From positions 1 to 64,000 of the forward strand of contig NZ_WOTB01000007.1 of assembly GCF_011516835.1 (NCBI RefSeq): a stretch of DNA of 64,000 nucleotides, in the 5' to 3' direction. A program made the translations under genes and the position numbers. Source of the DNA: Acetobacter musti. Its GTDB lineage: Bacteria; Pseudomonadota; Alphaproteobacteria; Acetobacterales; Acetobacteraceae. The notes under the pieces were generated by a model. It worked only from the letters and a program-made list of their open reading frames with translations. It was not told the DNA's origin and ran no database searches. This document shows, piece by piece, positions 18,221 through 27,129 of this stretch; the first letter of the stretch is position 1, and every line of letters begins with the position of its first letter.

Positions 18221-18414
18221 GGCTGCGACAATCAGACATCGCGCCGCGAAGCTGTGCAAGAGAATAGCGTCATAAATTCCATGTAAGGTCGTGCCTTAAC
18301 GTAACTGAATATGGCTCCGGCGCGTCTGTGCGGGTGGCGGGAAGTGCGCTCTCTTGCGGCTGGTCTGAAAATGCCCTAGATAAGCGATATTCCTTTCATC
18401 TTCCGCTTTTTTGG

Positions 18415-18441
18415 GGGGTGGCCCTAGCGGCCGCCTTTTTT
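18415..18441 (+). terminator. Terminator-like hairpin in the rimP leader (possible attenuator)
   Basis: GGTGGC at 18417-18422 pairs with GCCGCC at 18430-18435 around a 7-base loop, and six Ts follow directly (18436-18441), then G and four more Ts. This has the form of an intrinsic terminator, yet it stands immediately before the probable rimP start (TTG at 18445), inside the leader of the rimP-nusA-infB operon. It could terminate or attenuate transcription entering the operon or mask the translation start. Confidence 0.55.
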
Positions 18442-18444
18442 GTT

Positions 18445-19026
18445 TTGGACGAAGATTTCTCGACGCACACGGGTCTTGAGGGCCGCATTGCAGAGCTGAT
18501 CATGCCTGGACTGGCTGATCTCGGCTTTGAGCTGGTGCGCGTCGCTGTCCTCGGGCGTGACACGCCGACTGTTCAGGTGATGGCTGACCGCGCCGACGGG
18601 TCTCTGATCACCGTGGACGACTGTGAGCGCATCAGTTATGCGGTCGGTGCCATACTGGACGTTGAGGATCCGATTCCGGGCAACTGGACTCTGGAAGTCT
18701 CGTCTGCGGGGATCGACCGGCCGCTGACGCGGTCGAAAGACTGGGACCGTTTCGCGGGACATCTTGCAAAGGCGGAGGTTATGGTGCCGGTGAATGGCCG
18801 GCGCCGGTTCTCCGGCGTGGTTCTCGGCGCCTCGGAAGAAGGTGGTCGTCTCCGTCTGGATGACGGGAGCGAGGTCGTTCTTCCGTTTCGTGAACTGCGT
18901 AAGGCGCGGCTTGTGCTGACCGATGCGCTGATCGAGGCGACGCGGCAGACGGCGCGTCCGGAAGCGCCGGCGGAGGAAGCCGGACCCGAAGCTGACGGGA
19001 AGAAAAAGTCTCAGCATCGCCATTAG
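18445..19026 (+). CDS. rimP: Ribosome maturation factor
   Basis: RimP assists late assembly of the 30S subunit. The two domains are visible: an N-terminal alpha/beta domain ([16 protein letters not shown] through [22 protein letters not shown]) and a C-terminal SH3-like barrel with FSGVVLG and [12 protein letters not shown], followed by a charged tail ending KKKSQHRH. The frame stays open back to a GTG at 18328, but those residues do not look like RimP; homologues begin near the TTG at 18445, which overlaps the T-tract of a hairpin and lacks a Shine-Dalgarno sequence, so the start is uncertain. First gene of rimP-nusA-ylxR-infB-rbfA. Confidence 0.88.
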   Translation: MDEDFSTHTGLEGRIAELIMPGLADLGFELVRVAVLGRDTPTVQVMADRADGSLITVDDCERISYAVGAILDVEDPIPGNWTLEVSSAGIDRPLTRSKDWDRFAGHLAKAEVMVPVNGRRRFSGVVLGASEEGGRLRLDDGSEVVLPFRELRKARLVLTDALIEATRQTARPEAPAEEAGPEADGKKKSQHRH

Positions 19027-19185
19027 GCTGTTATGCCGGGGTGGCGAAACTGTTTGTGTGCTATCATATGCGGACTGTCGGGGCTGGCGGACGGAATGGT
19101 CCGGTCCTGAGGTTTGCGAAGTCTGACTGATGCAGTGTTCAGGCACAGTTTTCAGGGTCTGGTCTGTCTTGGAGTTCTGAAGAGT

Positions 19186-20745
19186 ATGGATACCTCCGTT
19201 TCACGTCCTGAGCTGCTTCTGGTGGCCGACGCGGTTGCGCGTGAGAAACTGATTGACCGGGAAGAAGTTCTCGAGGCGATGGAGCAGGCCATCCAGAAGG
19301 CGGGTCGTGCGAAATACGGTCATGAGAAGGATATCCGGGCGACAATCGATCGCAGGACGGGCGAGGTCAGGCTGTCGCGGTGGACGGAGGCCGTGGAGGC
19401 GGTGGAGAATGAGGAAACTCAGATTCCGCTGCACATTGCGCGGAAGTTCAAGCCGGAGATTCAGCTTGGCGAGCATCTGATCGATCCTCTGCCGCCGATT
19501 GATTTCGGGCGTATTTCCGCCCAGACGGCTAAGCAGGTGATCGTGCAGCGTGTTCGCGAATATGAGCGGAAGCGGCAGTACGACGAGTTCAAGGACCGTG
19601 TGGGCGAGGTCGTCAACGGAACGGTCAAGCGGACCGAGTACGGCAACCTGATGGTTGAGATCGGCTCGGCGGAAGCGCTTCTGCGGCGGGATGAACTGAT
19701 CCCGCGTGAGATGTTCCGCAACTCGGATCGTGTCCGCGCCTACATTTATGATGTTCGTGATGAGCCGCGTGGTCCTCAGATTTTCCTGTCACGGACGCAT
19801 CCGGCCTTTCTCGCGAAACTTTTCGCGCAGGAAGTCCCGGAGATTTACGACGGCATTATCGAGATCAAGGCTGTCGCGCGTGATCCGGGGTCGCGTGCGA
19901 AAATGGCGGTGATTTCCCGCGACGCCTCTATCGATCCTGTCGGTGCGTGCGTCGGTATGCGCGGATCGCGCGTGCAGGCGGTGGTTGCCGAGCTTCAGGG
20001 CGAGAAGATCGACATTATTCCCTGGAGCCCGCAGGCGGCGACGTTTGTGGTGAATGCTCTTGCGCCCGCCGAGGTCTCGAAAGTTGTTATGGACGAGGAC
20101 GCGGGCCGGGTTGAGGTCGTGGTTCCGGATGAGCAGCTGAGTCTGGCAATCGGACGGCGCGGCCAGAATGTCCGTCTGGCGAGTCAGCTGACCCGCTGGG
20201 ATATTGATATCCTGACGGAAGCTGAGGAGTCGGAACGCCGTCAGGAAGAATTCCGTCGCCGGTCGGGTCTGTTTGTCGAGGCGCTCGACGTCGATGACGT
20301 CATCGCGGGGCTGCTTGTCACCGAAGGGTTCGACACGATCGAGGAGCTTGCATACGCGGACCCGGACGAACTGGCCGGAATTGAAGGATTTGACGATTCG
20401 GTCGTTGAGGAGCTGGTGCGTCGTGCTGAGGGCTTCCTTGTCCGGAAAGAGGAAGAGCTTGATACGAAGCGCGCCGAGCTGGGTGTGACGGATGAGATTG
20501 TCGCGCTGAATGCGTTCACGAATCAGATGCTGGTGACGCTTGGTGAGAACGGTGTGAAAACACTGGACGATCTGGCTGATCTGGCAGGCGATGAGCTGAT
20601 CGAAATTCTCGGGACCGACGCGATCGACGAGGACGCGGCGAACGAAATCATCATGCTCGCCCGGGCTCACTGGTTCGAGGACGATGCGGGGCAGACGCCT
20701 GACGTCGCCAAGGAGGTGTCTCCTGAGCACGACGTCCGGCAATGA
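19186..20745 (+). CDS. nusA: Transcription termination/antitermination protein NusA
   Basis: A 519-residue RNA polymerase-binding factor controlling pausing, termination and antitermination. Domains in order: polymerase-binding N-terminal domain (about 1-125), S1 domain with VNGTVKRTEYGNLMVEIG, KH1/KH2 with GACVGMRGSRVQAVV and LAIGRRGQNVRLASQL, and an acidic C-terminal region carrying two helix-hairpin-helix-like repeats (EELAYADPDELAGIEGF and DLADLAGDELIEILG) as in alphaproteobacteria. The ATG at 19186 (MDTSVSRPEL) matches family starts and has GAAGAG just upstream; an upstream in-frame TTG at 19114 is unlikely. Its end overlaps the ylxR-like gene. Confidence 0.96.
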   Translation: MDTSVSRPELLLVADAVAREKLIDREEVLEAMEQAIQKAGRAKYGHEKDIRATIDRRTGEVRLSRWTEAVEAVENEETQIPLHIARKFKPEIQLGEHLIDPLPPIDFGRISAQTAKQVIVQRVREYERKRQYDEFKDRVGEVVNGTVKRTEYGNLMVEIGSAEALLRRDELIPREMFRNSDRVRAYIYDVRDEPRGPQIFLSRTHPAFLAKLFAQEVPEIYDGIIEIKAVARDPGSRAKMAVISRDASIDPVGACVGMRGSRVQAVVAELQGEKIDIIPWSPQAATFVVNALAPAEVSKVVMDEDAGRVEVVVPDEQLSLAIGRRGQNVRLASQLTRWDIDILTEAEESERRQEEFRRRSGLFVEALDVDDVIAGLLVTEGFDTIEELAYADPDELAGIEGFDDSVVEELVRRAEGFLVRKEEELDTKRAELGVTDEIVALNAFTNQMLVTLGENGVKTLDDLADLAGDELIEILGTDAIDEDAANEIIMLARAHWFEDDAGQTPDVAKEVSPEHDVRQ

Positions 20746-21451
20746 GCGCGAGCGCTTTTCAGACGTTATAGCGGCGTCGCCTTCGGCATCACCGGATCTG
20801 TCCGGTCACGATGATGCTGATGAGGATAACGAGCATGGATCACTGCGCCGTTGTGCTGTAACGCGTGAGCGTATGGCTCCGGCGGTGATGCTGCGTTTTG
20901 TCATTGGTCCGGACCGGAATGTGGTCCCTGATCTGAATGCGCGGCTGCCCGGACGGGGAATCTGGTTGAGTGCCCGCCGGGATGTGCTAGAAACCGCCCT
21001 GACTCGTGGAGTCTTCGCGAGAGCTGCGCGGAGACATGTTGTAATCCCATCTGATCTGCTGGCTGTGGTCGAGTCCGGGCTTTTGCGGCGCGTGGTCGAG
21101 ATTCTCGGTCTTGCCCGGCGGGCCGGTCAGAGTGTGAGCGGTTATGCCAAAGTCCGGGAATGGATCGAGGCTCGGCATGCCGGACTGATTGTGCAGGCAT
21201 CGGACGGAAGTCCCGATGAGTGTGCCCGGCTTCTGTCCGGCGCACGCGAGCTGCCGGTTGTCAGGCCTCTGGTGGCGTCGTCGCTGGGGCATGTTTTTGG
21301 TCGCGAGCGGGTTGTGCACGCGGCGCTGCGAAGGGGGGCACTGGCTTCCCGGCTGCAGCAGGAAAGTGAACGTTTTGCAGGGGTGGCCGGTGCGGTCATG
21401 CCGTGCGCGTCGGGTATCTCCGGCGATCGGGTTGAACAGGCGGATAAATGA
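20684..21451 (+). CDS. YlxR/DUF448 and L7Ae-like RNA-binding protein
   Basis: A 255-residue protein in the slot between nusA and infB where YlxR is found in most bacteria. The YlxR domain (about 50-125) has [19 protein letters not shown] and LPGRGIWLS; the second domain (about 130-215, [18 protein letters not shown]) resembles the L7Ae/L30e fold used to bind kinked RNA. YlxR is an RNase P modulator in some bacteria. The ATG at 20684 lies 62 bases inside nusA; a stronger ribosome site, AGGAGGTG at 20711-20718, sits instead just ahead of an in-frame CTG at 20723. The stop overlaps the infB start as ATGA. Confidence 0.88.
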   Translation: MRGRRLTSPRRCLLSTTSGNERERFSDVIAASPSASPDLSGHDDADEDNEHGSLRRCAVTRERMAPAVMLRFVIGPDRNVVPDLNARLPGRGIWLSARRDVLETALTRGVFARAARRHVVIPSDLLAVVESGLLRRVVEILGLARRAGQSVSGYAKVREWIEARHAGLIVQASDGSPDECARLLSGARELPVVRPLVASSLGHVFGRERVVHAALRRGALASRLQQESERFAGVAGAVMPCASGISGDRVEQADK

Positions 21452-24111
21452 GCGAAGGCAACGATCAGGATCAGGGTAAGGGACGTCTGTCCCTGCGGCC
21501 GGCGGGCCGTTCGGAGGTAGGGCACACGGTCGACGCTGGATCCGTGCGCCAGAGCTTCAGCCATGGTCGTTCAAAGGTAGTCCAGGTCGAGGTCCGTAAG
21601 AACCGTAAGCCCGCTCCCGGTGCACCGAAAGCTGGTGTATCTGGCGGCGGACGCGGTGCCGGCGGACGCGCGGGTGTAAAAAAGGGGCTGACGGACGCCG
21701 AAATGGCGGTGCGTCAGCGCGTCCTTGACGAGCAGCGCCGCGAGGCTGCGCTTCGTGAAGCCCAGCGTGTAGAGCAGGAAAAGATTCAGATTCTTTCCGC
21801 TGCCGAGGAAGCACGCAGACGCGAGGAAGACGAGCGGCGGGCTGCCGAGGAAAAGGCGCGCGAGGAAGCCGAGGCGAAAGCCGCGGCTCAGGAAACGGCC
21901 GCGAAGCCGGAGCCAGCCGAAGCGCCGGTCGAGGAAGCTGGTCCGGTTGTCTCTGACAAGCCGATTCCGGGCGTTGTGACTCTTGCGCCGCCGCCGGGCA
22001 GGCTCCGGCCGCTGGCCGAGCGCGCTATCATGCCGGCAAAGCCGCTTGTTCAGACCCGTCCGGCGGCTGCTCAGCCGCCTGCGGCGCCTGCCGGTGAGAC
22101 GCTGCGTCTGCGCAGTGGCCGTGATGGCGAGGATGATCGCCGCGGTCCGTCCCGCAAGGGGCCGGTTGTTCCTGCACGCAAGGGACCTGGTGCGGCAAAG
22201 AAGGATACCGGGCGCCGGTCCGGGCGAATCGATGTTCAGGCCGCGATCGAAGGTGATGACGATAAAACGCGGTCTCTCGCGTCGGTACGTCGTCAGCGCG
22301 AGCGTGAGCGGCGCCAGGCGGAGCTTGAGCGGCTGCGGACGGATCAGGTCCGTGTAGTGCGTGACGTGATTCTGCCGGAGACGATTACGGTTCAGGAACT
22401 CGCCAACCGTATGGCCGCGAGGCAGGGCGAAGTGATCAAGGCGCTCATGAAAATGGGCGTGATGGCCACTGTGACGCAGTCGATCGACGCGGATACGGCC
22501 GAGCTCGTGGTCGAGGAATTCGGACACCGGGTGCGGCGTGTCGCCGACAGCGATGTCGAGATCGGCATCAAGGGCATTGAGGACACGGAAGAGGATCTGC
22601 AGCCCCGTCCGCCGGTCGTGACCGTTATGGGGCATGTTGATCACGGTAAAACCTCGCTTCTCGATGCTCTGCGCACGACGGATATCGCGGCGGGCGAGGC
22701 CGGTGGCATTACGCAGCATATCGGCGCGTATCAGGTGCAGCTCGCTTCCGGGGCCAGAATTACGTTCATTGATACGCCGGGCCACGAAGCCTTTACGGCG
22801 ATGCGGGCGCGCGGCGCGTCGGTGACCGATGTCGTCGTTCTTGTTGTCGCGGCGGATGACGGTGTGATGCCGCAGACGATCGAGGCGATTAAGCACGCGA
22901 ATGCGGCGGATGCTCCGGTGATCGTCGCCATCAATAAGATGGATAAGCCGGGCGCCAATCCGGATCGTGTCCGTCAGGATCTGCTCAGTCACGGCATCGT
23001 GGTTGAGTCGATGGGTGGCGACGTTCAGGACATTGAGGTTTCGGCGCTTAAAAAGACGAATCTCGACAAGCTGGAAGAGGCCATTCTGCTTCAGGCTGAG
23101 ATCCTTGATCTGAAGGCGAATCCTGATCGTGCCGCTGAAGGCGTCGTGATCGAGGGGCGTCTGGATCGTGGTCGCGGTCCGGTTTCGACCGTGCTTGTGC
23201 AGAAAGGCACGCTTCGGAAAGGCGATATTGTCGTCGCGGGAGCGGAGTGGGGACGTGTCCGTGCTCTTCTCGATGACCGTAATCGCCAGGTGGCTGAGGC
23301 TGGTCCGTCCATGCCTGTGGAAGTGCTGGGCATTACGGGTGTTCCTGAAGCCGGGGCTCCGTTCGTGGTCGTCGAGAACGAAAACCGGGCGCGGGAAATT
23401 TCGGAATTTCGTCAGCGGAAGATCAAGGAGCATGCTGTCGCGGGTCAGACCGCGGCGCGCGGCACGCTCGATCAGATGCTGGCCCGGATTCAGGCCGGCG
23501 CTCAGAAAGAGGTCGCTGTTCTCGTCAAGGCCGATGTTCAGGGATCGGCTGAGGCTATCAAGGCCACGGTTGAGAAGCTCGCTCACGAAGAGGTTGCCGT
23601 TCGCGTTCTGAATGCGACGGTCGGCCAGATCACCGAGAGTGACGTTCAGCTTGCCAAAGCGTCTGGTGGCATCATCATTGCTTTCAATGTCCGTGCGACA
23701 TCGCAGGCAAGAGAGATGGCGCAGCGCGATGGGGTGGATATTCGTTATTATTCGATTATCTATCAGGTGGCGGACGATATCGAGCAGCTGGTTAAAGGGA
23801 AAATCGCGCCGAAACATCGCGAGAAATTCCTTGGCTACGCCGAGATCCGGCAGGTGTTCAATATCACCAAGGTTGGCAAGGTGGCCGGCTGTTACGTCAC
23901 CGAGGGTGTGGTCAAGCGCGGATGTGGCGTTCGTCTGCTGCGTGACGGTGTCGTCATCCACGAGGGCGATCTCAGTCAGCTGAAGCGCTTCAAGGATGAC
24001 GTTAAAGAAGTCGCCCGTGGCTACGAATGTGGCCTGTCCTTTGCGGGATATAATGATCTGCGTGAAGGCGATGTGGTTGAATGTTTTGAGATGGAGCTTG
24101 TTCCAGCGTGA
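21448..24111 (+). CDS. infB: Translation initiation factor IF-2
   Basis: An 887-residue GTPase that brings initiator tRNA to the 30S subunit and promotes subunit joining. N-terminal segment (1-290) is charged and repetitive (long [22 protein letters not shown] helix, Pro/Ala linkers), followed by the IF2-N domain ([12 protein letters not shown]). G-domain motifs: GHVDHGKTS (G1), DTPGHEAF (G3), NKMD (G4), SALKK (G5). C-terminal domains II-IV are complete through [11 protein letters not shown]. The start overlaps the stop of the YlxR-like gene and the stop overlaps rbfA by 4 bases, so the whole operon is translationally coupled. Confidence 0.97.
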   Translation: MSEGNDQDQGKGRLSLRPAGRSEVGHTVDAGSVRQSFSHGRSKVVQVEVRKNRKPAPGAPKAGVSGGGRGAGGRAGVKKGLTDAEMAVRQRVLDEQRREAALREAQRVEQEKIQILSAAEEARRREEDERRAAEEKAREEAEAKAAAQETAAKPEPAEAPVEEAGPVVSDKPIPGVVTLAPPPGRLRPLAERAIMPAKPLVQTRPAAAQPPAAPAGETLRLRSGRDGEDDRRGPSRKGPVVPARKGPGAAKKDTGRRSGRIDVQAAIEGDDDKTRSLASVRRQRERERRQAELERLRTDQVRVVRDVILPETITVQELANRMAARQGEVIKALMKMGVMATVTQSIDADTAELVVEEFGHRVRRVADSDVEIGIKGIEDTEEDLQPRPPVVTVMGHVDHGKTSLLDALRTTDIAAGEAGGITQHIGAYQVQLASGARITFIDTPGHEAFTAMRARGASVTDVVVLVVAADDGVMPQTIEAIKHANAADAPVIVAINKMDKPGANPDRVRQDLLSHGIVVESMGGDVQDIEVSALKKTNLDKLEEAILLQAEILDLKANPDRAAEGVVIEGRLDRGRGPVSTVLVQKGTLRKGDIVVAGAEWGRVRALLDDRNRQVAEAGPSMPVEVLGITGVPEAGAPFVVVENENRAREISEFRQRKIKEHAVAGQTAARGTLDQMLARIQAGAQKEVAVLVKADVQGSAEAIKATVEKLAHEEVAVRVLNATVGQITESDVQLAKASGGIIIAFNVRATSQAREMAQRDGVDIRYYSIIYQVADDIEQLVKGKIAPKHREKFLGYAEIRQVFNITKVGKVAGCYVTEGVVKRGCGVRLLRDGVVIHEGDLSQLKRFKDDVKEVARGYECGLSFAGYNDLREGDVVECFEMELVPA

Positions 24112-24545
24112 GCCGGGGATCTTATCGCAAGGCAGAAGGAAAGGGGCCGGCGGGGCGACTCGCCGGCCTCGCCGCATCGGGGCCGTCTCAGCGGCAGCTT
24201 CGGGTAGCGGAAGAGGTGCGCCGGGTTCTTGCCGAGCTTTTTGCGCGGACGGCATTTCGTGATCCGGATCTTGCCGGGGTGACCATTACCGTCACTGAAG
24301 TCAGGATTTCGCCTGATCTCAGGCATGCGACCGCATTCGTGGCGCGGCTTGGCCGGACCGACGTGGAAGCGGTTCTGCCTGCTCTGAAACGTGTTGCGCC
24401 TTTTTTGCGGACGCAGCTTTCTCATACGCTTCGCCTGCGCAGCGCGCCGGAAATCCATTTCCAGCCGGATACGGCGCTGGATTACGCCATGGAAGTCGAT
24501 GCGCTTTTGAGGAAGCCTGAAGTTCAGCGTGACCTGAAAGACTGA
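24108..24545 (+). CDS. rbfA: 30S ribosome-binding factor A
   Basis: A 145-residue KH-type cold-shock and 16S maturation factor. The core is recognisable: [38 protein letters not shown] and the C-terminal [17 protein letters not shown]. It starts at a GTG overlapping the infB stop (GTGA) and ends the rimP-nusA-infB operon; truB and rpsO, frequent next genes in other bacteria, do not follow. A 20-residue Gly-rich extension precedes the usual family start. Confidence 0.94.
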   Translation: MSRGSYRKAEGKGPAGRLAGLAASGPSQRQLRVAEEVRRVLAELFARTAFRDPDLAGVTITVTEVRISPDLRHATAFVARLGRTDVEAVLPALKRVAPFLRTQLSHTLRLRSAPEIHFQPDTALDYAMEVDALLRKPEVQRDLKD

Positions 24546-24707
24546 GTTCCGGCTGCGTCCGGTCGTTTTCGCGGCAGAGCTCGTGTTGGGGTTCTGAACA
24601 GCCGGTGTTTCAGGCGTTTTATTTTCAACGGATTGTTTTCGGATTCTGCCTGTTCTGAGCAGTCTTATTCCGCAATTTTCTATGCCGGAACCTGATCTGG
24701 TCGGGTA

Positions 24708-24791
24708 TGCGAGCTGCGGGACTCGAACCCGCACGTCCTTTCCGGACTCGAGATTTTAAGTCTCGTGCGTCTACCATTCCGCCAAGCTCGC
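24708..24791 (-). tRNA. tRNA-Leu (anticodon UAA)
   Basis: 84-nt tRNA on the minus strand. The acceptor stem is GCGAGCT/AGCTCGC with discriminator A; the anticodon arm is CGAGA-CTTAAAA-TCTCG giving anticodon UAA; a long variable arm of the leucine type (GTCC..GGAC) follows; the T arm is GCGGGTTCGAACCCGC. The 3' CCA is not encoded. It converges on rbfA from the right. Confidence 0.95.
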
Positions 24792-24855
24792 CGGAGGCCG
24801 TGCGGGTTCTAGCATGGCCCAGGTCAGGCGGGAATAAGGAGCCGGCAGTGTTTTT

Positions 24856-25608
24856 TTAGCTGGCCGATGCCTTCGTTCCGGCATGCATCAGTGCGGCGCC
24901 ATGCGCTTTAAGCCAGTTTTCCGCGTGAGTCCGATGCGGGGTCAGAGTGTCGACGAGTGCCCAGAATGCGGCGCTGTGATTTAAATGACGCAGATGCGCC
25001 AGTTCGTGCAGGATGACGTAATCCTGCACGGCTGCTGGCGACATGATGAGACGCCATGAAAGCATGACACGGCCTGAGGCGGTGCAGCTTCCCCAGCGGC
25101 TTGTGGTGTCGCGAATGGCGATCTGTTTCGGCGCGAGGCCGGTTCCGGAACTGAGTTCCGTGACGCGCGCGGTCAGCTTCTGTTTAGCGATCTGACGCAG
25201 AAAATCAGTAACACGGCGCGGAATGAAGGCCGGGTCTCCGCTTACATGAATTTCGGTCTGTTCCAGCCAGGCGCCACCCCGGCCTTCGGCGTTGTGGCGA
25301 ATGACGTAATCAGTGCCATTGATCGGGACGGTGCTTCCGGCCTCGAAACGTGGACCGTGTGCCCGGCGCAGCAATTGCTTCTCGATCCAGGTCATATGGG
25401 TCCGGAGAAGCCTCAATCCCGCTTCTGTCGTCGCAGAAGCGGGAAGTGTCACGACAATGCCCTGTGAGCGGGGGCTGACGCGGAGTGAAATGCGGCGGGC
25501 GCGGACGGATCTGCGCCATTCGACCGGGACCGGGCCATTTTGTGTGGTGATGCTGCACGGCAGTGCGCTTCCTGATCGTCCGGACGAAGGATCAGAAATG
25601 GTGGTCAT
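24856..25608 (-). CDS. YgjP-like (DUF45/M48) zinc metallopeptidase
   Basis: A 250-residue protein of the YgjP/DUF45 family, predicted metal-dependent hydrolases. The zinc motif HELAH with LRHLNHSAAFW downstream gives HExxH plus a further His; upstream are RRSVRARRISLRVSP and DTTSRWGSC, both family landmarks. The ATG overlaps the stop of the YcgN-type gene by one base (TAATG), so the two are coupled. The biological substrate of this family is not established. Confidence 0.88.
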   Translation of the reverse strand: MTTISDPSSGRSGSALPCSITTQNGPVPVEWRRSVRARRISLRVSPRSQGIVVTLPASATTEAGLRLLRTHMTWIEKQLLRRAHGPRFEAGSTVPINGTDYVIRHNAEGRGGAWLEQTEIHVSGDPAFIPRRVTDFLRQIAKQKLTARVTELSSGTGLAPKQIAIRDTTSRWGSCTASGRVMLSWRLIMSPAAVQDYVILHELAHLRHLNHSAAFWALVDTLTPHRTHAENWLKAHGAALMHAGTKASAS

Positions 25609-26126
25609 TACCGGCCGTTTCTCCTGACCCGGGGCTGACGCCGGGTGGTGGCCCGTGAGTGAGTTGCCGGTATCGTTTCCGGATCTGTGGCGGGCCAGGC
25701 GACTATATAGTCCTCGAGCAGGCCGGCTTCACGTTCGCTGACACAGCGACCGGCGGCGGATATGCCGGCCTTCACGACAGTCTCCTGTGTTCCGGAGACA
25801 AGCGGGTGCCAGTCCGGGAGTGACTTTCCCTCGGCTAGGCGTCTGTAAGCACATGTGGGCGGAAGCCAGTCGATCGTTCTGACCATGGTGGGTGTGAGCG
25901 TTACACAGTCCTGCACCTTGCGATGCCGGCCCGGATAGTCTGTGCAGCGACAGGTCGCGGTATCGAGAAGCCGGCAGGATACATTGGTATAATAGAGCTT
26001 CTCGTCATCCTCATCGCGCAGCTTGTGCAGGCAGCACCGGCCGCAGCCGTCACAGAGCGATTCCCACTCGGTGGCCGACATGTCATCAAGAGATTTTGTT
26101 TCCCAGAAAGGCTGCGTCTTTGTCAT
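25608..26126 (-). CDS. YcgN/UPF0260-family cysteine cluster protein
   Basis: A 172-residue protein with the CDGCGRCCLHK cluster near residue 25 and further conserved Cys in VSCRLLDTATCRCTDY and VQDCVTL, defining the YkgJ-type zinc- or iron-binding family. Homologues are widespread, about 140-160 residues, with no agreed function. This copy has an extra basic C-terminal tail (RATTRRQPRVRRNGR). First gene of a two-gene unit with the metallopeptidase; the family-A element at 26196 lies 69 bases upstream of its start. Confidence 0.9.
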   Translation of the reverse strand: MTKTQPFWETKSLDDMSATEWESLCDGCGRCCLHKLRDEDDEKLYYTNVSCRLLDTATCRCTDYPGRHRKVQDCVTLTPTMVRTIDWLPPTCAYRRLAEGKSLPDWHPLVSGTQETVVKAGISAAGRCVSEREAGLLEDYIVAWPATDPETIPATHSRATTRRQPRVRRNGR

Positions 26127-26195
26127 GGGACTTATGATAAACGCGAAGCGGCCACTGCGGAAACACTCTTTCGGATGGACCCGTGTGATCTCCCG

Positions 26196-26460
26196 GAGAC
26201 TGTTTCAAACGCTCCAAAGGGACAAAAATTTTCGTAACAAACTGAAGGTGTTATGGTTTTTTGAGTCCCGGCTACCTGCTTGTCTCAGCCAGGATCGAAG
26301 AACCTTCGGGACAAACCTTTAATAAAAAACAATAAAAGTTTTTTGGGTGCCGCCTTTTTTCAAAAAGGCGGTGTCTACTGAAGCTTTTTGAAAAAAGCTT
26401 CACCAAAAACTTCTTTCTGATTAATCGGAGGTTTCGTGGGCAGGCTTTTGAAGCAGTCTC
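26196..26460 (+). mobile_element. Family-A MITE-like element, copy 3
   Basis: 265 bp, the most complete pair of ends in the window: GAGACTGTTTCAAACGC at the left and a right end whose reverse complement reads GAGACTGCTTCAAAAGC, differing at two positions. The interior carries ATAAAAAACAATAAAAG, the CCGCCTTTTTTCAAAAAGGCGG hairpin and the GAAGCTTTTTGAAAAAAGCTTC hairpin. It occupies most of the 526-bp gap between the YcgN-type gene and the ABC locus. Confidence 0.75.
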
Positions 26461-26652
26461 TTAATTCCTGGCGAATGGGGGGAACTGCTGAACGATAATA
26501 TCGCGCGGGAAACGGTGGTGGGTGTTCAAAACCGGGGAACGGAAATTCGGGGGCAATCTGATCTGACGGGATACTGAAATCTGTCCGAAAAAATCAGGAG
26601 AGATTCAGGCTTGTTCCGGGATGAGGTCAGAACGACCGGGATGAATTAAAAA

Positions 26653-27111
26653 TCAGGATGTGTGAAAAAGGAGGGTGCTGGCCAGCAGAACGGTCAGCAG
26701 GGCGCCCAGTCCCAGGCTGAAGAACAGGCGATAACGGAGCAGTGGAAACCACAGGATAGCGATGCGTCGGAGAGGTCCTGCGCCCAGTCCCTGCGCGGTG
26801 CGGGCGAGGCTGGGATGGGCTTTTGATAAGGCCGTCAGAATCGGAAGACTCAGGGCCGGGCTGAGCAGAACTCCCTGAATGACTGCGATCATGAGCATAT
26901 GACCGGCGTTGCGGGTTGTTTCTGTGGGGCTGAGCAGAGATGGCATCTGAAAAGCGAGGACGGTCGCCGGAATCCAGAGCGAGATTGCCGCTGTGATCCA
27001 GAACTGTCTGCGCGGCAGAGCCAGAGTTGCGGCCGCTGTTGCCGTTGCCGAGATGAGAATCACTGCTGCGAGCAGGGCAAACGGGCCGTAAGCGGGCGAA
27101 TGAAGGGGCAT
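26653..27111 (-). CDS. Truncated or minimal ABC transporter permease-like protein
   Basis: A 152-residue membrane protein with about four hydrophobic segments. Residues 93-125 (KAHPSLARTAQGLGAGPLRR then IAILWFPLLRY) resemble the EAA loop of binding-protein-dependent permeases, where a conserved Gly precedes the contact with the ATPase. A normal PotB/PotC-type permease has about 270 residues and six helices, so this one is roughly half size. It is the last gene of a unit with a PotD-like binding protein (18-base gap) and a degenerate ATPase. No second permease gene is nearby. Confidence 0.6.
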   Translation of the reverse strand: MPLHSPAYGPFALLAAVILISATATAAATLALPRRQFWITAAISLWIPATVLAFQMPSLLSPTETTRNAGHMLMIAVIQGVLLSPALSLPILTALSKAHPSLARTAQGLGAGPLRRIAILWFPLLRYRLFFSLGLGALLTVLLASTLLFHTS

Positions 27112-27129
27112 GGCGTGATTGTCAGCCCG

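Noticed and set aside
21571..24255. 894-codon open frame antisense to infB
   Set aside because: It mirrors the infB reading frame, has no recognisable domain, and the composition (His/Arg/Leu-rich) is that of a high-GC antisense shadow.
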